A stretch of DNA of 20,000 nt, from positions 1 to 20,000 of the forward strand of contig MCFG01000176.1 in NCBI GenBank assembly GCA_002104895.1. The letters run 5' to 3'. The translations under genes and the position numbers were made by a program. Positions 19,852-20,000 of the stretch are shown piece by piece. The stretch comes from Anaeromyces robustus. Lineage: Eukaryota; Neocallimastigomycota; Neocallimastigomycetes; Neocallimastigales; Neocallimastigaceae. The stretch's first letter is position 1; every line of letters starts with the position of its first letter. Under the pieces are notes generated by a model. The model was not told the origin of the DNA and did not search any database. It was given only the letters and a program-made list of their open reading frames with translations.

Positions 19852-19880
<29 letters not shown>
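19790..19880. repeat. (AAAAC)n-type tract ending in 29 A
   Basis: Irregular AAAAC/AAAAAC units with almost no T run from about 19790 to 19851 and end in an uninterrupted run of 29 A (19852-19880). It forms part of a longer T-poor strand-asymmetric segment. Confidence 0.85.
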
Positions 19881-19882
<2 letters not shown>

Positions 19883-20000
19883 AACATAACAATAAAAAAA
19901 AAAAAAGACGAATAATCAATTTTAATTTAATATATACAAAACATTATAATAAAGAATAATATTTATTTTTTTTTTAAGATTTATAAATATTATTTTTAAT

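Larger units (their letters stand above)
18633..20000. other. 1.4-kb terminal region, no supportable gene
   Basis: The first 950 bp are A/T-rich with TTTA and TAA repeats. From about 19606 to 19911 the plus strand becomes strikingly poor in T and rich in A and C. The long Phe/Leu-rich minus-strand frame there follows from that skew and is not a convincing protein. A gene could begin just beyond the right edge, in which case this would be its leader. Confidence 0.5.

Noticed and set aside
1-20000. tRNA, rRNA, CRISPR array, insertion sequence or LTR element
   Set aside because: I looked for T-loop-like TTCGA words, long G/C-rich conserved blocks, regularly spaced non-simple repeats and terminal repeats, and found none that hold together. 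Only microsatellites and short tandem duplications are present.

Overview
The window looks like nuclear DNA of a very AT-rich eukaryote, most likely an anaerobic gut fungus (Neocallimastigomycota). The non-coding DNA is almost pure A/T, full of homopolymer runs and of (TAAA)n, (TAA)n and (TTTTTA)n arrays, and the genes sit in islands separated by gaps of up to about 3.4 kb. Genes carry several short AT-rich GT-AG introns (91-262 nt in the well-supported models), use TAA and TAG stops and prefer CCA, GGT, GCT, CAA and AAG codons. Dictyostelium is the main alternative. It fits less well because its genes are packed more tightly, have fewer introns and end almost always in TAA. The assignment is an inference from composition and gene structure.

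Three intron-containing genes lie on the minus strand in the left half. They are a five-exon VAP/Scs2-type ER tether (494-2053), a three-exon Bmt5-type 25S rRNA uridine methyltransferase (5467-6692), and an eight-exon protein joining a TRAF-type RING, TRAF zinc fingers, a probable coiled coil and a RanBPM-type SPRY domain (7182-9654). I built these models by hand. In each, splicing keeps the reading frame and restores family motifs across the introns.

The right half holds an intronless plus-strand gene for a 447-residue, very basic, Gln-rich protein that I do not recognise (11822-13165), a short gene or gene remnant on the plus strand (about 13821-14159), an intronless minus-strand formyltetrahydrofolate deformylase of bacterial type (15573-16445), and a decayed plus-strand coding region (17714-18632). 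The decayed region includes a frameshifting 19-bp tandem duplication.

The genes do not form one pathway. They cover ER contact sites, rRNA modification, probable ubiquitin ligation and one-carbon metabolism. I see no rRNA, tRNA, CRISPR array or recognisable transposon. The most interesting items are the TRIM-like RING/TRAF/SPRY protein, the compositionally distinct orphan gene with two TATAAAAG boxes upstream, and the PurU gene, which is a candidate for transfer from bacteria.
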